Positions 17,397-25,784 are shown, numbered from the stretch's first letter. The stretch is 33,706 nt of DNA from Bordetella petrii (GCF_020991325.1 NZ_JAJMLX010000015.1:1-33706); one strand, 5' to 3'. The notes: generated by a model from the letters alone, not told the origin. A program made the numbers and translations.

Positions 17397-17768
17397 TTGC
17401 CGCCTCTCGAGAGCTCTTTGCATGAATTGGGGAATACCTACCGGAACCTGGTGCCGGTCATCCTGTCTATCGACGAAACGCCTCGTGGGCTGCCGCGCGG
17501 GGGCGGGCACCAAGAGGGATACGTCTATATGCGACGCCTGCACAAGACGGATGGGCGCCCGTATCGTGTGATCTCTCTTTACATCTATCGCCCGTTATTT
17601 GCCCTGGCGCCCGAGAGGTTCCGAAATCGTGGCGTCATTCCAGTAATGCTGGACTTGGACGCCTTGCCCATTGCGCGCGCCCACCAAACACTGACCATCG
17701 GCGAGGCGGACACCGAAACGGCGTCTTTATTGCATGTGCCGAAGGATGCGCCGGTAAGGACGGCTCGC
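17397..17768 (+). pseudogene. Truncated UTRA effector domain of a GntR/HutC-type regulator
   Basis: The translated stretch holds a recognisable UTRA ligand-binding domain: EGYVYMRRLHKTDGRPYRVI, then SLYIYRPLFALAPERFRNRGVIPVML, then ARAHQTLTIGEADTETASLL and PVRTARL. No DNA-binding domain precedes it, and the usual last strands of the domain are missing because the sequence runs straight into the 3' end of the GMC oxidoreductase. The open frame continues only as an antisense shadow of that gene. Truncated at both ends, it cannot work as a regulator. Confidence 0.72.
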
Positions 17769-19364
17769 CTACCGCCGCGTGTCATCCAATATCAGATCGG
17801 ACGCTTTTTCAGCCACCATCATTACCGCCGCCTGGATATTGCCCGATACCATGGACGGCATGACAGATGCGTCCACCACGCGCAAGCCTTGCAGTCCTAT
17901 TACCCGCAGCCTGGGGTCTACCACAGCACGGTCATCGGTTCCCATGCGGCAGGTGCCGACGGGATGGTAGATGGATTGGCCATTTCCGCGGGCGAAATCC
18001 AGCCATTGTTCGTCGGTAGAGGTGCTTGTCCCGGGGCTCATTTCATGGTCGATATAGTGCCGCATGGCGGGTTGGCCGACAATATCCCGGGCCAGTCGCA
18101 TGCCGCGCACCAGGCATTCCTGATCCTCCGCGGCAGACAGGAAATTCGGGCGGATCGATGGCTGGCAGCCGGGATCCGCGGACTTGATGTGGATGGATCC
18201 AGTTGATTCCGGGCGCAGTTGGGAAACGCCGATGGTCATGCCTGGTTTGCGGTCCAGGATGCGCTGGGCCGCATTGGCGTAGCTGGCATGCACAAAGAAG
18301 TACTGGCAGTCCGGCTCGGCAAGCTGTGGCTGTGTTTTCACGAACGCGTTTACCAGGCCGGTACCCAGTGTCAATATGCCGGTGCGGGTAGCGCCGTAGC
18401 GCAGCGCCGCCATGGCCAGCCGCCAGCCGCGGGCCATTTCATTGAGCGTGACAGTGTTCTTGATGCGCCAGTTCATGCGCGTGGCGTAGTGGTCGATGTA
18501 GTTCTCGCCCACGCCTGGCAAGGCATGGCGCAGGGGCACGCCCAGCGATGCCAGCAAGCCGGGCTGGCCGATACCGGAAAGTTCCAGCACCTGCGGCGAT
18601 TGCACTGCTCCGGCGGATACGATGACTTCGGCGTTCGCCCGCGCACTAATCTGCTGGTTGCCCACCCGATAGGTCACACCGGCGCAGCGTTGGCCGTCGA
18701 GATCCAGCCGCAACACCAGGGCGTTGGTGGTCACGGTGAGATTGGGGCGCGCCATCGCAGGGCGCAGATAGGCATCGTAGGCGCTCCATCTACGCCCCTT
18801 GCGTTGCGTAACTTGATAAAAGCCCACGCCGAACTGTTGTGCGCCGTTGTAGTCGTCGTTGTACGGTAGCCCCGATGCCTTGGCGGCATCGATGAAGGCA
18901 CTGGCAATGGGAAAGCGTTCCCGCACGCGTTCGACATGCATGGGCCCCTCGTTTCCACGCTGAGGACTGTTTTCGGCATAGTTCTCGATGCGTCGAAAAT
19001 AAGGGGCCACGGCCTGGTAGCCCCAGCCATCCGCGCCCAGTTTCTGCCAGGCGTCGTAGTCGCACGGACGCCCTTGCACGTAGATCATTCCGTTGATCAG
19101 CGTCGAGCCGCCCAGCCCCTTGCCCCTTGGAATGGCGATTACTCGCTGTTTGGTGCCGGATTCGGCCTCGCTGCTGAAACGCCAGTTGTAGCGCTTGTTC
19201 ACCAGCAGTTTGCTGAATCCGGCGGGGATACTGATCCAGGGGCTGCTGGGCTTGCCACCGGCCTCCAGCAGCAAGACGCGGAATCGGCCCGTGGCGGTCA
19301 GCCGGTTGGCGAGAACGCAGCCCGCGGTACCGCCGCCGACGATGATGTAGTCGTATTGATTCAT
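17769..19364 (-). CDS. GMC-family FAD-dependent oxidoreductase (choline/alcohol dehydrogenase type)
   Basis: A 531-residue flavoenzyme that typically oxidises a primary alcohol to an aldehyde. The N-terminal FAD-binding motif is YDYIIVGGGTAGCVLANRL, followed by LLLEAGG and the GMC signature region PRGKGLGGSTLINGMIYVQG. The C-terminal part carries the catalytic His in YHPVGTCRMG and a conserved Asn in SGNIQAAVMMVAEKASDLI. It is cytoplasmic (no signal peptide) and last in a leftward run after a sulfatase and a Bug receptor, 24 bases behind the receptor gene. A plausible role is oxidising the alcohol released by the sulfatase; this is inferred from the neighbours. Confidence 0.93.
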   Translation of the reverse strand: MNQYDYIIVGGGTAGCVLANRLTATGRFRVLLLEAGGKPSSPWISIPAGFSKLLVNKRYNWRFSSEAESGTKQRVIAIPRGKGLGGSTLINGMIYVQGRPCDYDAWQKLGADGWGYQAVAPYFRRIENYAENSPQRGNEGPMHVERVRERFPIASAFIDAAKASGLPYNDDYNGAQQFGVGFYQVTQRKGRRWSAYDAYLRPAMARPNLTVTTNALVLRLDLDGQRCAGVTYRVGNQQISARANAEVIVSAGAVQSPQVLELSGIGQPGLLASLGVPLRHALPGVGENYIDHYATRMNWRIKNTVTLNEMARGWRLAMAALRYGATRTGILTLGTGLVNAFVKTQPQLAEPDCQYFFVHASYANAAQRILDRKPGMTIGVSQLRPESTGSIHIKSADPGCQPSIRPNFLSAAEDQECLVRGMRLARDIVGQPAMRHYIDHEMSPGTSTSTDEQWLDFARGNGQSIYHPVGTCRMGTDDRAVVDPRLRVIGLQGLRVVDASVMPSMVSGNIQAAVMMVAEKASDLILDDTRR

Positions 19365-19388
19365 GAAGCGGCGTGTCCGTATGGAAGG

Positions 19389-20369
19389 TTACTTGCTGAG
19401 TTGAACCTTGGCTGCCTGCAGCAACTTGGGCCAGCGGGCGCGCTCCATCTCGATCAGGTCGTGCAGGGCCTTGCCATCACTGAGTTGAGGGTCTGCCCCC
19501 ATGGACGCAAGCGAATCCATGAAGTCCTTGCTTGATTTGAGCGAAGCGATGGCGCTTTCCAGCTTGGCCACGATTGCCGGATCCATGCTGGCGGGGCCAA
19601 ACAGTGCGAACCATGCCGTCACGTCAAAATCGCTTAATCCCTGCTCCTGAACCGTTGGAACGTCCGGCAGAGACGGAGCCCGGCTGGCGCTGGTCACGGC
19701 CAATGCCGTCAGCTTGCCCGACTGGATGAAAGGCAGCACCGAAGTGAGATTGTCGAATCCATAATCCACTTCTCCGCTGAGCAGGGCGGTGATCTCCGGA
19801 GCCGCGCCCTGGTAGGGAACGTGCGTGGACTCGGCCCCGATCCGGGCCTTGAAGAGTTCGCCAGTCAGGTGTGGGCCATTACCTACGCCGGTAGAACCAA
19901 AGAAGGTATCTTTGTCGCTCTTCACATGCGATATCAGATCGCGCAGCGATTTGATCGAAGACTTCCCATTCACGAAGATCACGTTGGGCACAGCAGCCAG
20001 TACGCTGATCGGGGTGATATCGGTGCGCGAATCGTAGGGGATGTTCGTGTACGACACATAGTTCAGGGCCAGGTTGCCCGCCGTACCGACACCCAATGTA
20101 TAGCCATCCGGCGCCGCCTTTGCCACGATGGCCGCGCCTACATTGCCGCCGGCGCCGGGTTTGTTTTCCACGACGATAGACTGTCCCAGCTTGGCCGAAA
20201 GTTCCTTCGCCAGCCGTCTGGCCATCAAGTCGGTCGTGCCGCCAGGCGGGTAGGCGACGACGAACCGGATGGGCCGTTCCGGGTAGGCGGCCGATGCCGT
20301 CGCGGGAGCCGCGAAGAAGGCCGTCAAAAGCAGGGCGCACAGTCCGCGCATCAGCGGTTTGGTAAACAT
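19389..20369 (-). CDS. Bug/TctC-family periplasmic solute receptor
   Basis: A 326-residue receptor with a signal peptide of about 27 residues (hydrophobic core LCALLLTAFFAAPATASA), then AYPERPIRFVVAYPPGGTTDLMA with the PPGG loop. Family stretches include SIVVENKPGAGGNVGAAIVA, APDGYTLGVG, HVPYQGAAPEITALLSG and DYGFDNLTSVLPFIQSGK. Start 20369 has a strong AGGAGA site. It sits between the sulfatase (61 bases upstream) and the GMC oxidoreductase (19 bases downstream of its stop), so all three are probably one transcript. It lacks membrane partners nearby and probably binds the substrate or an acidic product of the pathway. Confidence 0.93.
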   Translation of the reverse strand: MFTKPLMRGLCALLLTAFFAAPATASAAYPERPIRFVVAYPPGGTTDLMARRLAKELSAKLGQSIVVENKPGAGGNVGAAIVAKAAPDGYTLGVGTAGNLALNYVSYTNIPYDSRTDITPISVLAAVPNVIFVNGKSSIKSLRDLISHVKSDKDTFFGSTGVGNGPHLTGELFKARIGAESTHVPYQGAAPEITALLSGEVDYGFDNLTSVLPFIQSGKLTALAVTSASRAPSLPDVPTVQEQGLSDFDVTAWFALFGPASMDPAIVAKLESAIASLKSSKDFMDSLASMGADPQLSDGKALHDLIEMERARWPKLLQAAKVQLSK

Positions 20370-20430
20370 AGTCTCTCTCCTGGGTATAGGTATGGTTATG
20401 CCGGGAAGGTTCGCGCTTTCCCGGAGATCG

Positions 20431-22677
20431 CTACTGCTGCTTGAACACTGTCCAGGCCTGCGCCTCGCGGTGATCGCCGCCGTCGTCGGCCAGCTCTACG
20501 ATCAGGCGTTCTATCGTTGCCTGAAAACGGAACGGCGGTTTGTAGTTTTCGCTAAGTGGGACCCCGGCAAGCCCGCAGGTCAGGCCCGCCGTGGTGCTGT
20601 ATGTCCACCACATCTTGGGAAGGTCGATCGCGGCGGCGCGCGCGCCTTCAATGATCATCTCCATCGTGCCCGCGTTCTGTCCGCTGCGGGTAAACCGGAT
20701 CTCGACAGAGGCGTCCCCCATGGGCAGGTCCGCCTGCATCTGATAAGAAACGGATTCGGTGTACACGTACTCGTATACCAGCTGGCCGCCGCGTGCATAC
20801 AGGGCGAAACCGGCGAACCGGCTACCCCACGAGAAAACCACGCCCTCGGTGTCTTTTTGCAGGCCCTTCAGAATGGCAGTGATCGAATAGCTGCGGTCAC
20901 TGATCTCTGGCACCAGGAAGCGATCCACGCGCGCCATGTCAGGCAGGAATTCGTACCGCGACCGTTTCGAGGTGAACAGGAATTCCCTGGCGCGCTCGGA
21001 TTCGCGGTCATCCAGCGGCAAGACCCCGTATACATCGGCCTGCTGCCACCAGCGGTCCTGCATCTCCTTGAGCTTGTCGGCATGGCTTTGCGACAAATCG
21101 TTGGTTTCGGTGAAGTCCTCGTCGAGTTTATAAAGCTCCCAACGATCTTCCGTATCGTAATCGTGGCCTTTCTTGTGGCGCACGACAGCCTTCCAGCCTT
21201 CGTGCCAAACCGCGCGGTCGCCCAGCAGTTCGAAATATTGTGTCGTCTTGTTGGTGGGGGCCTGGCTGGCGTCGAAGCTGTAGCGCATGCTTTCGCCATG
21301 GACAGGCAACTGCTCGATGCCGTTATAGGTAGTCGGGGCTTCTACGCCGATGCAGTCCAACACCGTGGGCACAATGTCGACCACGTGGTGGAACTGCGTG
21401 CGGACTTCTCCGCGGGCCTTGATGCCGGCGGGCCAGTGCATGATCAGGGGGGCACGGATGCCGCCGCCATGTGTGTCCTTCTTGTACCACTTCAGGGGGG
21501 TATTCGATACCTGGGCCCATCCCATGGGGTAGTGGCTGAACGAGTATTCGCCGCCTATCGTATCCAGCTTGCCCAGGGCATCTGCCACGGTCTCCTGTTC
21601 ATGCGTCATATGTTTGCGCATGTTGATGGCGCCAGTGGGACCGCCTTCGGGGCTGGCGCCATTGTCCGACACAAGCACAATCAGGGTGTTGTCCAACTGC
21701 CCGATTGCTTCCAGGAAATCGACCAGGCGGCCGATCTCGTTGTCGGTGTGCTCCAGGAACGCGGAATAGGTTTCCTGCAGACGGCAGCCCAGTTTGCGCA
21801 TGTCCGCCGGCACATCTTCCCAGGCGTCGACGCCGGGGTTGCGGCCGGCCATCGTGGCGGATGCGGGCACGATACCCATGGCCTTCTGCCGCTTGAAGCG
21901 CTCGTCGCGAATGGTGTCCCATCCCTTGTCGTAGCCGCCCCGATAGCCCTGTATGTAGGAATCGGGCACCTGGTGCGGCCAATGGCACGCGCCGAATGCC
22001 AGGTATGTGAAGAACGGCTTGGCGTCCGACGACGTGACATGGTCGCGGATATGGCCGATGGCATGATCTACCAGATCTGTCGACAGGTGGTAGTCTGGTT
22101 CAGGTGTCTTGTGGAAAGGGTGATTGTCTTCGTAAAGCTCCGGATTCCACTGATCGATCAGTGCACCGTGAAAACCATACCAGCGCGAGAATCCACGGCC
22201 CAGAGGCCAGTCGCCGTGGGGCCCCGAAGCGCCGTAGTCGGCCATATTCGTCAAGTGCCATTTGCCCGACGCATAGCAGCCATAGGCGTGGTCGCCGAGG
22301 ATCTCGGGCAGTGTGGCGGCTTTTCTGGTGATTCTGCCCTGATAGGCGGGATAGCCATTGGCCCATTCGGAAATGATGCCCACGCCCACCGAGTGCGCAT
22401 TACGGCCTGTCATCAGGCAGGCGCGGGTGGGCGAACACATGGCCGTGACATGAAAGTTGCTGTACCGCAGCCCGCCAGCCGCCAGCGCATCCATGCGCGG
22501 CGTCCGGATCTCTGATCCGTAGCAACCCAGGTCGGAGAACCCCACGTCATCCAGCACGATGAACACGACATTGGGCGCGTCTTTCGGCGCGCTGGATTTG
22601 CGTGGCCAATCCGGGCTGGAGTCCTTGTAGGTCTTGCCTATTACTCCGTTGAAGGGGGCTTCTGGTGATCCTGGCAC
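20431..22677 (-). CDS. Formylglycine-dependent arylsulfatase (AtsA/AtsD-like)
   Basis: A 748-residue sulfatase that hydrolyses sulfate esters to alcohol and sulfate. The Ca-binding start NVVFIVLDDVGFSDLGCYG (from about residue 36) is followed by AMCSPTRACLMTGRNAHSVG, in which Cys81 of the CxPxR motif would become formylglycine. The extra C-terminal region after the core is typical of the long AtsD-like class. I prefer GTG 22677, which has AGGAG eight bases upstream, over ATG 22734, which lies inside a dyad and lacks a ribosome-binding site. No signal peptide is seen, so the enzyme is probably cytoplasmic. It heads a leftward run with a Bug receptor and GMC oxidoreductase; no maturation enzyme lies in the window. 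Confidence 0.93.
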   Translation of the reverse strand: MPGSPEAPFNGVIGKTYKDSSPDWPRKSSAPKDAPNVVFIVLDDVGFSDLGCYGSEIRTPRMDALAAGGLRYSNFHVTAMCSPTRACLMTGRNAHSVGVGIISEWANGYPAYQGRITRKAATLPEILGDHAYGCYASGKWHLTNMADYGASGPHGDWPLGRGFSRWYGFHGALIDQWNPELYEDNHPFHKTPEPDYHLSTDLVDHAIGHIRDHVTSSDAKPFFTYLAFGACHWPHQVPDSYIQGYRGGYDKGWDTIRDERFKRQKAMGIVPASATMAGRNPGVDAWEDVPADMRKLGCRLQETYSAFLEHTDNEIGRLVDFLEAIGQLDNTLIVLVSDNGASPEGGPTGAINMRKHMTHEQETVADALGKLDTIGGEYSFSHYPMGWAQVSNTPLKWYKKDTHGGGIRAPLIMHWPAGIKARGEVRTQFHHVVDIVPTVLDCIGVEAPTTYNGIEQLPVHGESMRYSFDASQAPTNKTTQYFELLGDRAVWHEGWKAVVRHKKGHDYDTEDRWELYKLDEDFTETNDLSQSHADKLKEMQDRWWQQADVYGVLPLDDRESERAREFLFTSKRSRYEFLPDMARVDRFLVPEISDRSYSITAILKGLQKDTEGVVFSWGSRFAGFALYARGGQLVYEYVYTESVSYQMQADLPMGDASVEIRFTRSGQNAGTMEMIIEGARAAAIDLPKMWWTYSTTAGLTCGLAGVPLSENYKPPFRFQATIERLIVELADDGGDHREAQAWTVFKQQ

Positions 22678-22720
22678 GGCGATGTCTCCTGCGTGATTAA
22701 AAACCTCGGGCAGACTATAG

Positions 22721-22749
22721 ATTGGTGTACCCATAAAGTATTGGTACAC
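22721..22749. promoter_or_regulatory. Operator-like repeats between the sulfatase operon and the MocR gene
   Basis: GTGTACC (22725-22731) and GGTACAC (22743-22749) form a dyad with an 11-base spacer. ATTGGT also occurs as a direct repeat at 22721 and 22740, 19 bases apart. Mixed direct and inverted repeats between divergent promoters are common for MocR-type regulators. A possible leftward -10 for the sulfatase, TATAGT, reads on the minus strand at 22714-22719. Confidence 0.6.
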
Positions 22750-22802
22750 TTTCGGGCAACAGTTGCTACCGCAGGGCCTGCCTCCAGCCCAGCGTTTACA
22801 CA

Positions 22803-24200
22803 ATGGCCACCTTCAAGCCGCTGACCCGCCAGATCGCAGACCAGATCCGGCTGCAGATCGCCCGCGGCCACTTCATGCCCGAATCCAAGCTGCCCTCGCT
22901 GCGCACTTATGCGCAGCTGCAGGGTGTGGCCAAGAACACAGTGGTTCAGGCGTTCGAATTGCTGGTTGAGGAGGGCGTGCTGGAGCCTCGGCGCGGGTCG
23001 GGCTATTACGTGACGGGTGCGCGGGGTGCGCCGCTATCGGCCGACAGCTGGGCGCCCGCCCTGGACCAGGCGCTGGCCGCGGTGGGTATCGACCGGTCGC
23101 AGTTCCACGCCCTGGGCGGCAGCCCCTCGATGGGAGACGGCCTGCCGCCGTCGGAGTGGCTGTCCACCTGCCGGCTGGATCGCTACATGCAGAAAATCGG
23201 CCGCAGCGGGCTGGGCACCATATTTCGCTATGGCGACCCGTTCGGTTACCTGCCGCTGCGGCAAAGCATCGCGCGAAAACTCGACGCTTACGGGATACGC
23301 GCGCAAACCGACCAGATCATCCTGACGCAGGGGTCGTATCAGGCTGTCGACATCGTGATCCGCCGCTTCGTGCGGTCCGGCGACGCCGTGCTGATCGACG
23401 TTCCGGGTTTCTACCCCACCTATAACAAACTGCGGTTGCAGGGCGCGAATATCGTGGGCATTCCCAGAAACCCGGACGGCCCCGATCTGGCGGCATTGAG
23501 CCGGGCCATCAAGAAGTTCCGGCCCAGGCTATTCCTGACCCAGTCCACTGGGCACAATCCTACCGGCAGCGATATTACGAAGGAAGCCGCCACCGAAGTG
23601 ATGAGCCTGGCTTCCCAGGCCGGAATGCTGGTGCTGGACGACGATGCGCTGGCGGATTTCAAGCCGCCACGCTGCCTGCGCCTTGCGCGCCTGGATCGGG
23701 AGTTCGACCATTCCATCTATGTGGGAAGCTTTTCCAAGAGCCTGTCCAGCGTGGTCAGGGTGGGGTTCCTGGTTTGCGCGCCGGCGCTTGCCCGTGAACT
23801 GGTGGAAGTCAAGACAACGCTGTCGCTGAACAGTTCGCCTTATGCCGAACGCACGGTTGAGGCCGTGATCACGGAAGGGCGTTTTGAACGGCATGTTGTC
23901 GACCTTCAAAACCGGGCCAGGCGCGCTACCCAATACGCGCTGGCGATGTTCGAGCAGCATGGGGCAACGGTGTTCTGCTCGCCGCAGTCCACCTTGTTTT
24001 TATGGGCGCGGCTGCCGGGCATAAATGATGCCACCGCGTTTGCCAAAAGGCTGCTGGAACGCGGCATAACGCTTGCGCCGGGCGCCATATTCCAGCCAGA
24101 CAGCAGCCAACGCTCGCCCTGGTTCCGCTTCAATGTCGGGTTCATGGAATGCACCGATCATATGGAAGCGGTCTGGGACGAGATAGGGCGGTGGAAATGA
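22803..24200 (+). CDS. MocR/PdxR-type regulator (GntR winged helix fused to an aminotransferase-like domain)
   Basis: A 465-residue chimera. Residues 1-75 form the winged helix-turn-helix, with LTRQIADQIRLQIARG and LPSLRTYAQLQGVAKNTVVQAFELLVEEGVL. From about residue 120 it has an aminotransferase class I fold, with the PLP-lysine motif VGSFSKSLSSVVRVGFLV (Lys312), STGHNPTG and LVLDDDALADF. These regulators bind pyridoxal phosphate, often plus an amino compound; here the residue that is usually Tyr in the DDxY stretch appears to be non-aromatic. It diverges from the sulfatase/receptor/oxidoreductase operon with paired repeats between, and probably controls that operon and itself. No clear ribosome-binding site precedes the start. 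Confidence 0.92.
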   Translation: MATFKPLTRQIADQIRLQIARGHFMPESKLPSLRTYAQLQGVAKNTVVQAFELLVEEGVLEPRRGSGYYVTGARGAPLSADSWAPALDQALAAVGIDRSQFHALGGSPSMGDGLPPSEWLSTCRLDRYMQKIGRSGLGTIFRYGDPFGYLPLRQSIARKLDAYGIRAQTDQIILTQGSYQAVDIVIRRFVRSGDAVLIDVPGFYPTYNKLRLQGANIVGIPRNPDGPDLAALSRAIKKFRPRLFLTQSTGHNPTGSDITKEAATEVMSLASQAGMLVLDDDALADFKPPRCLRLARLDREFDHSIYVGSFSKSLSSVVRVGFLVCAPALARELVEVKTTLSLNSSPYAERTVEAVITEGRFERHVVDLQNRARRATQYALAMFEQHGATVFCSPQSTLFLWARLPGINDATAFAKRLLERGITLAPGAIFQPDSSQRSPWFRFNVGFMECTDHMEAVWDEIGRWK

Positions 24201-24225
24201 CCCGGCGCCGGTCAGCGCGGCGCCA

Positions 24226-24894
24226 TCAATGCAGCGCCTCCAGCGTGGCCCGCAGCCGCGTGGCTTGCTGCGCGATCTGGGCCGGCATCTGGTCCAGCCG
24301 CTGCTTCTGGTCGGCCGCCGTATGGGTGGGTTGTACGCCCTGCAGGCGCACCGCGAACAGCGTGGGGCCGGCCACGCCCAGCGTGGCTTCGGTCTGGTAG
24401 CCCAGCCGGTCGACCAGGGTGGGGCTGATGCCCTGCGATTTCTGGATGGCCCGCACCGCCAGGCCCACGGGGGTGTAGCCCAGCAGGCGCGTGCGTGGCA
24501 AGGTAAGCATGACGTCGGTAAGAGCAATGCGCACCACCATGCTGTCCGGACCCGGCTGGTCAACCACCGGGTAGCGGCGTGATGGGTCTTTCAGGAAGGC
24601 CTGCCGGAACGAGGCGGTCAGGGCGCCGATTTCCGTTGCCGTCAGCCCTTTATACGGCGAATCCGGCGACACCCATACCTCGATGGGCGCCAGATAGATC
24701 GACTTGATGCGCTGCCGCTGCTCGGCATAGTGGGGGGTTACATAGCGCGATAGCCCGGGCGTGCCGGCAACGGGGCGCAGCAGCTTCGCGTCGGTGAAGA
24801 ACGCTGAGCTGTCGGCCCGGTAGCCCTGGTGGGCGGCGGGCGCGGCGCACCCGGCAAGCAATCCACATGACAGCGCGATGATGGCGGCACGCAT
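24226..24894 (-). CDS. Lipoprotein of the DUF3313 type
   Basis: A 222-residue predicted lipoprotein. The start MRAAIIALSCGLLAGCAAP shows a short signal with lipobox LAGC, so the mature protein would be anchored by lipid at the inner face of the outer membrane or in the periplasm. The rest (IKSIYLAPIEVWVSPDSPYKGL, VVDQPGPDSMVVRIALTDV, ATLGVAGPTLFAVRLQG) resembles the DUF3313 family, whose function is not established. The start at 24894 is chosen because it directly begins the signal peptide and follows an AGGAG site nine bases away. Its end lies 25 bases from the convergent MocR gene. Confidence 0.8.
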   Translation of the reverse strand: MRAAIIALSCGLLAGCAAPAAHQGYRADSSAFFTDAKLLRPVAGTPGLSRYVTPHYAEQRQRIKSIYLAPIEVWVSPDSPYKGLTATEIGALTASFRQAFLKDPSRRYPVVDQPGPDSMVVRIALTDVMLTLPRTRLLGYTPVGLAVRAIQKSQGISPTLVDRLGYQTEATLGVAGPTLFAVRLQGVQPTHTAADQKQRLDQMPAQIAQQATRLRATLEALH

Positions 24895-25026
24895 GGGGCG
24901 AGTCTCCTGAAGGAAAAAGGGGAAGGGGCCAGGCAACGCCGTGTTTTATCACGGGTTTGCTGCAGGCAGTGATGCTCGCCAGGCCGATATTGCGCTTATG
25001 ATGGCGCACCCCACCAGGAACCCCCC

Positions 25027-25290
25027 ATGAACAAATTCGATCTCGAGAAAAACAAGGCCCTGAAGCTGGCCGGCCAGTTGCGGCAATCTGGCACGCCCGG
25101 CCGCTATGGCGCCGGCCAGGCGCCCGACCGCCGGGAACAGCGCAAGCTGGACCAGGCCGCGGGGCTGGTGCCGTTTCCACTGAAGCTGACCCAGGCGCAG
25201 GCGGACCGCGTGCGCGCGCTGGCGCAGGAACGCGGGGTGTCCACCAACGACATCGTGGCCGAACTGCTGCAGAAAGCACTGGATTCCTGA
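25027..25290 (+). CDS. Small protein with a ribbon-helix-helix-like C-terminus
   Basis: An 87-residue protein, basic and helical. The last 38 residues (FPLKLTQAQADRVRALAQERG, then VSTNDIVAELLQKAL) have the strand-helix-helix spacing of ribbon-helix-helix DNA-binding proteins; the N-terminus is a charged leader. I do not recognise a named family. AGGAA precedes the start, and TATGAT at 24997-25002 could be a -10. It ends six bases before the UPF0178 gene, so they are co-transcribed. A role as a small regulator is possible but not shown. Confidence 0.6.
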   Translation: MNKFDLEKNKALKLAGQLRQSGTPGRYGAGQAPDRREQRKLDQAAGLVPFPLKLTQAQADRVRALAQERGVSTNDIVAELLQKALDS

Positions 25291-25296
25291 CCGCCC

Positions 25297-25767
25297 ATGC
25301 ATATCTGGGTTGACGCCGACGCCTGCCCCGCCGTCATCAAGGACATTCTGTTCCGCGCTGCCCAGCGCTGGCAGGTGCCCGTGACGCTGGTTGCCAACCA
25401 GATGCTGCGCACGCCGCCTTCGCCGCTGATCCGGGCGGTGCAGGTGCCGCGCGGCTTCGACGTGGCCGACGCGCACATTGCCCAGCACGCCGCTGCCGGC
25501 GACCTGGTCATTACGGGCGATATTCCGTTGGCGGCGGATGTGCTTGCCAAGGGCGCCCTGGCGTTGAATCCGCGCGGCGAGCGTTATTCGCCGGAAACCA
25601 TACGTGAACGCCTGGCGCTGCGCGACATGATGGAAGAACTGCGCGCCAGCGGGGTGGACACCGGCGGGCCCGCCGTGTTCAGCCAGGGCGACCGCAAGGC
25701 TTTCGCCAACCAGCTGGACACCTTGCTGGCGCGGCGGGCGCGCCAGGCGGCCTCTTCTTCGCAATAA
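25297..25767 (+). CDS. UPF0178 (YaiI/YqxD, DUF188) family protein
   Basis: A 156-residue protein matching the UPF0178 family: N-terminal [22 protein letters not shown], then [46 protein letters not shown] and LNPRGERY. The acidic WVDADACP and ITGDIPLA motifs resemble PIN-like nuclease folds, but the family's activity is not established. It follows the small ribbon-helix-helix-like gene by six bases and is probably co-transcribed. It converges on the AraC-type gene, with a hairpin over the AraC stop. Confidence 0.85.
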   Translation: MHIWVDADACPAVIKDILFRAAQRWQVPVTLVANQMLRTPPSPLIRAVQVPRGFDVADAHIAQHAAAGDLVITGDIPLAADVLAKGALALNPRGERYSPETIRERLALRDMMEELRASGVDTGGPAVFSQGDRKAFANQLDTLLARRARQAASSSQ

Positions 25768-25784
25768 GGGGGCGCCCGCGCCGC

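Noticed and set aside
20359-22515. Plus-strand frame of 718 codons opposite the sulfatase
   Set aside because: It is antisense to a clear sulfatase with intact motifs and shows no domain of its own.
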